From assembly GCA_025927435.1 (NCBI GenBank), contig JAICLM010000162.1:1-5235 (forward strand): a stretch of 5,235 nucleotides of DNA, written 5' to 3'. Positions within the stretch are counted from its first letter, which is position 1; the number at the start of each line of letters is the position of its first letter. This document shows positions 5,185-5,235 of the stretch, piece by piece. The notes beneath the pieces are model-generated. The model saw only the letters and a program-made list of their open reading frames with translations, made no database searches and had not been told where the DNA came from. The translations under genes were made by a program, and so were the position numbers. The DNA is from Thermoleophilia bacterium. GTDB taxonomy: Bacteria > Actinomycetota > Thermoleophilia > Gaiellales > Gaiellaceae.

Positions 5185-5191
5185 CCCGCTC

Positions 5192-5235
5192 ATGCTGCAC
5201 GGAGCCCTCGCCGCGGCCGTGACGCCGCTTCGCGA
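5192..5235 (+). CDS. Probable dihydrodipicolinate synthase / N-acetylneuraminate lyase family protein, N-terminal 14 codons (runs off right edge)
   Basis: The frame from ATG 5192 reads MLHGALAAAVTPLR and continues off the edge. The pattern of a short basic/hydrophobic start, G, a small hydrophobic strand and then (A/V)TP(F/L) is the first beta strand of DapA/NanA-type class I aldolases, which condense or cleave pyruvate adducts through a Schiff-base lysine much further downstream. Only 14 residues are available, so family membership is tentative and substrate unknown. It is divergent from the LiuC-like hydratase with 24 bp between start codons, and the two -10-like hexamers overlap. Confidence 0.5.
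   Translation, partial: MLHGALAAAVTPLR

Noticed and set aside
5168..5200. GTG 5200 as the hydratase start
   Set aside because: It would add 11 residues without family similarity, overlap the divergent gene's coding region and lose the TAAGCT-N7 geometry.

Overview
The window is high-GC (about 70% by eye) and densely packed. Genes are often separated by only a few bases, GTG starts are common and several promoters look leaderless. Together with an actinobacterial-type SpoIID/LytB protein, a Zur closely resembling the mycobacterial protein and acyl-CoA carboxylase/enoyl-CoA hydratase genes, this suggests an actinobacterium. A deep-branching soil lineage such as Thermoleophilia is plausible, but that is inference only.

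Layout, left to right: (1) the N-terminal 120 codons of a biotin carboxylase-type acyl-CoA carboxylase alpha subunit, on the minus strand and running off the left edge; (2) a 105-bp divergent promoter region; (3) a secreted SpoIID/LytB-family protein on the plus strand, its stop codon overlapping the GTG start of (4) a 100-residue cupin with degenerate metal ligands; (5) convergent to these, an eight-helix ZIP-family metal permease on the minus strand; (6) a 60-bp divergent region with a Zur/Fur-type palindromic operator; (7) a Zur-type zinc repressor on the plus strand; (8) convergent to it, with stop codons sharing a CTAG, a stand-alone MEDS-domain sensory protein on the minus strand; (9) a LiuC-like enoyl-CoA hydratase on the minus strand; (10) divergent from it, the first 14 codons of what looks like a dihydrodipicolinate synthase/N-acetylneuraminate lyase-family protein, running off the right edge.

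Two functional themes stand out. The central ZIP/operator/Zur block is a compact zinc-homeostasis module: one palindrome sits where it could control both the importer and the repressor. The outer minus-strand genes, biotin carboxylase and LiuC-like hydratase, are the kinds of enzyme used in leucine/isovalerate (or acyclic terpenoid) degradation, but here five unrelated genes lie between them.

The most notable pattern is regulatory. Four gene starts (biotin carboxylase, zur, liuC-like, DHDPS-like) are each preceded by a TANNNT -10 hexamer exactly 7 nt before an ATG or GTG. That is the geometry of leaderless transcripts. At the right end the two divergent -10 hexamers overlap by 2 bp. No RNA genes, insertion sequences, CRISPR arrays or long repeats were seen, and no gene-free stretch exceeds 105 bp. 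Nothing here amounts to a clearly new multi-gene system.
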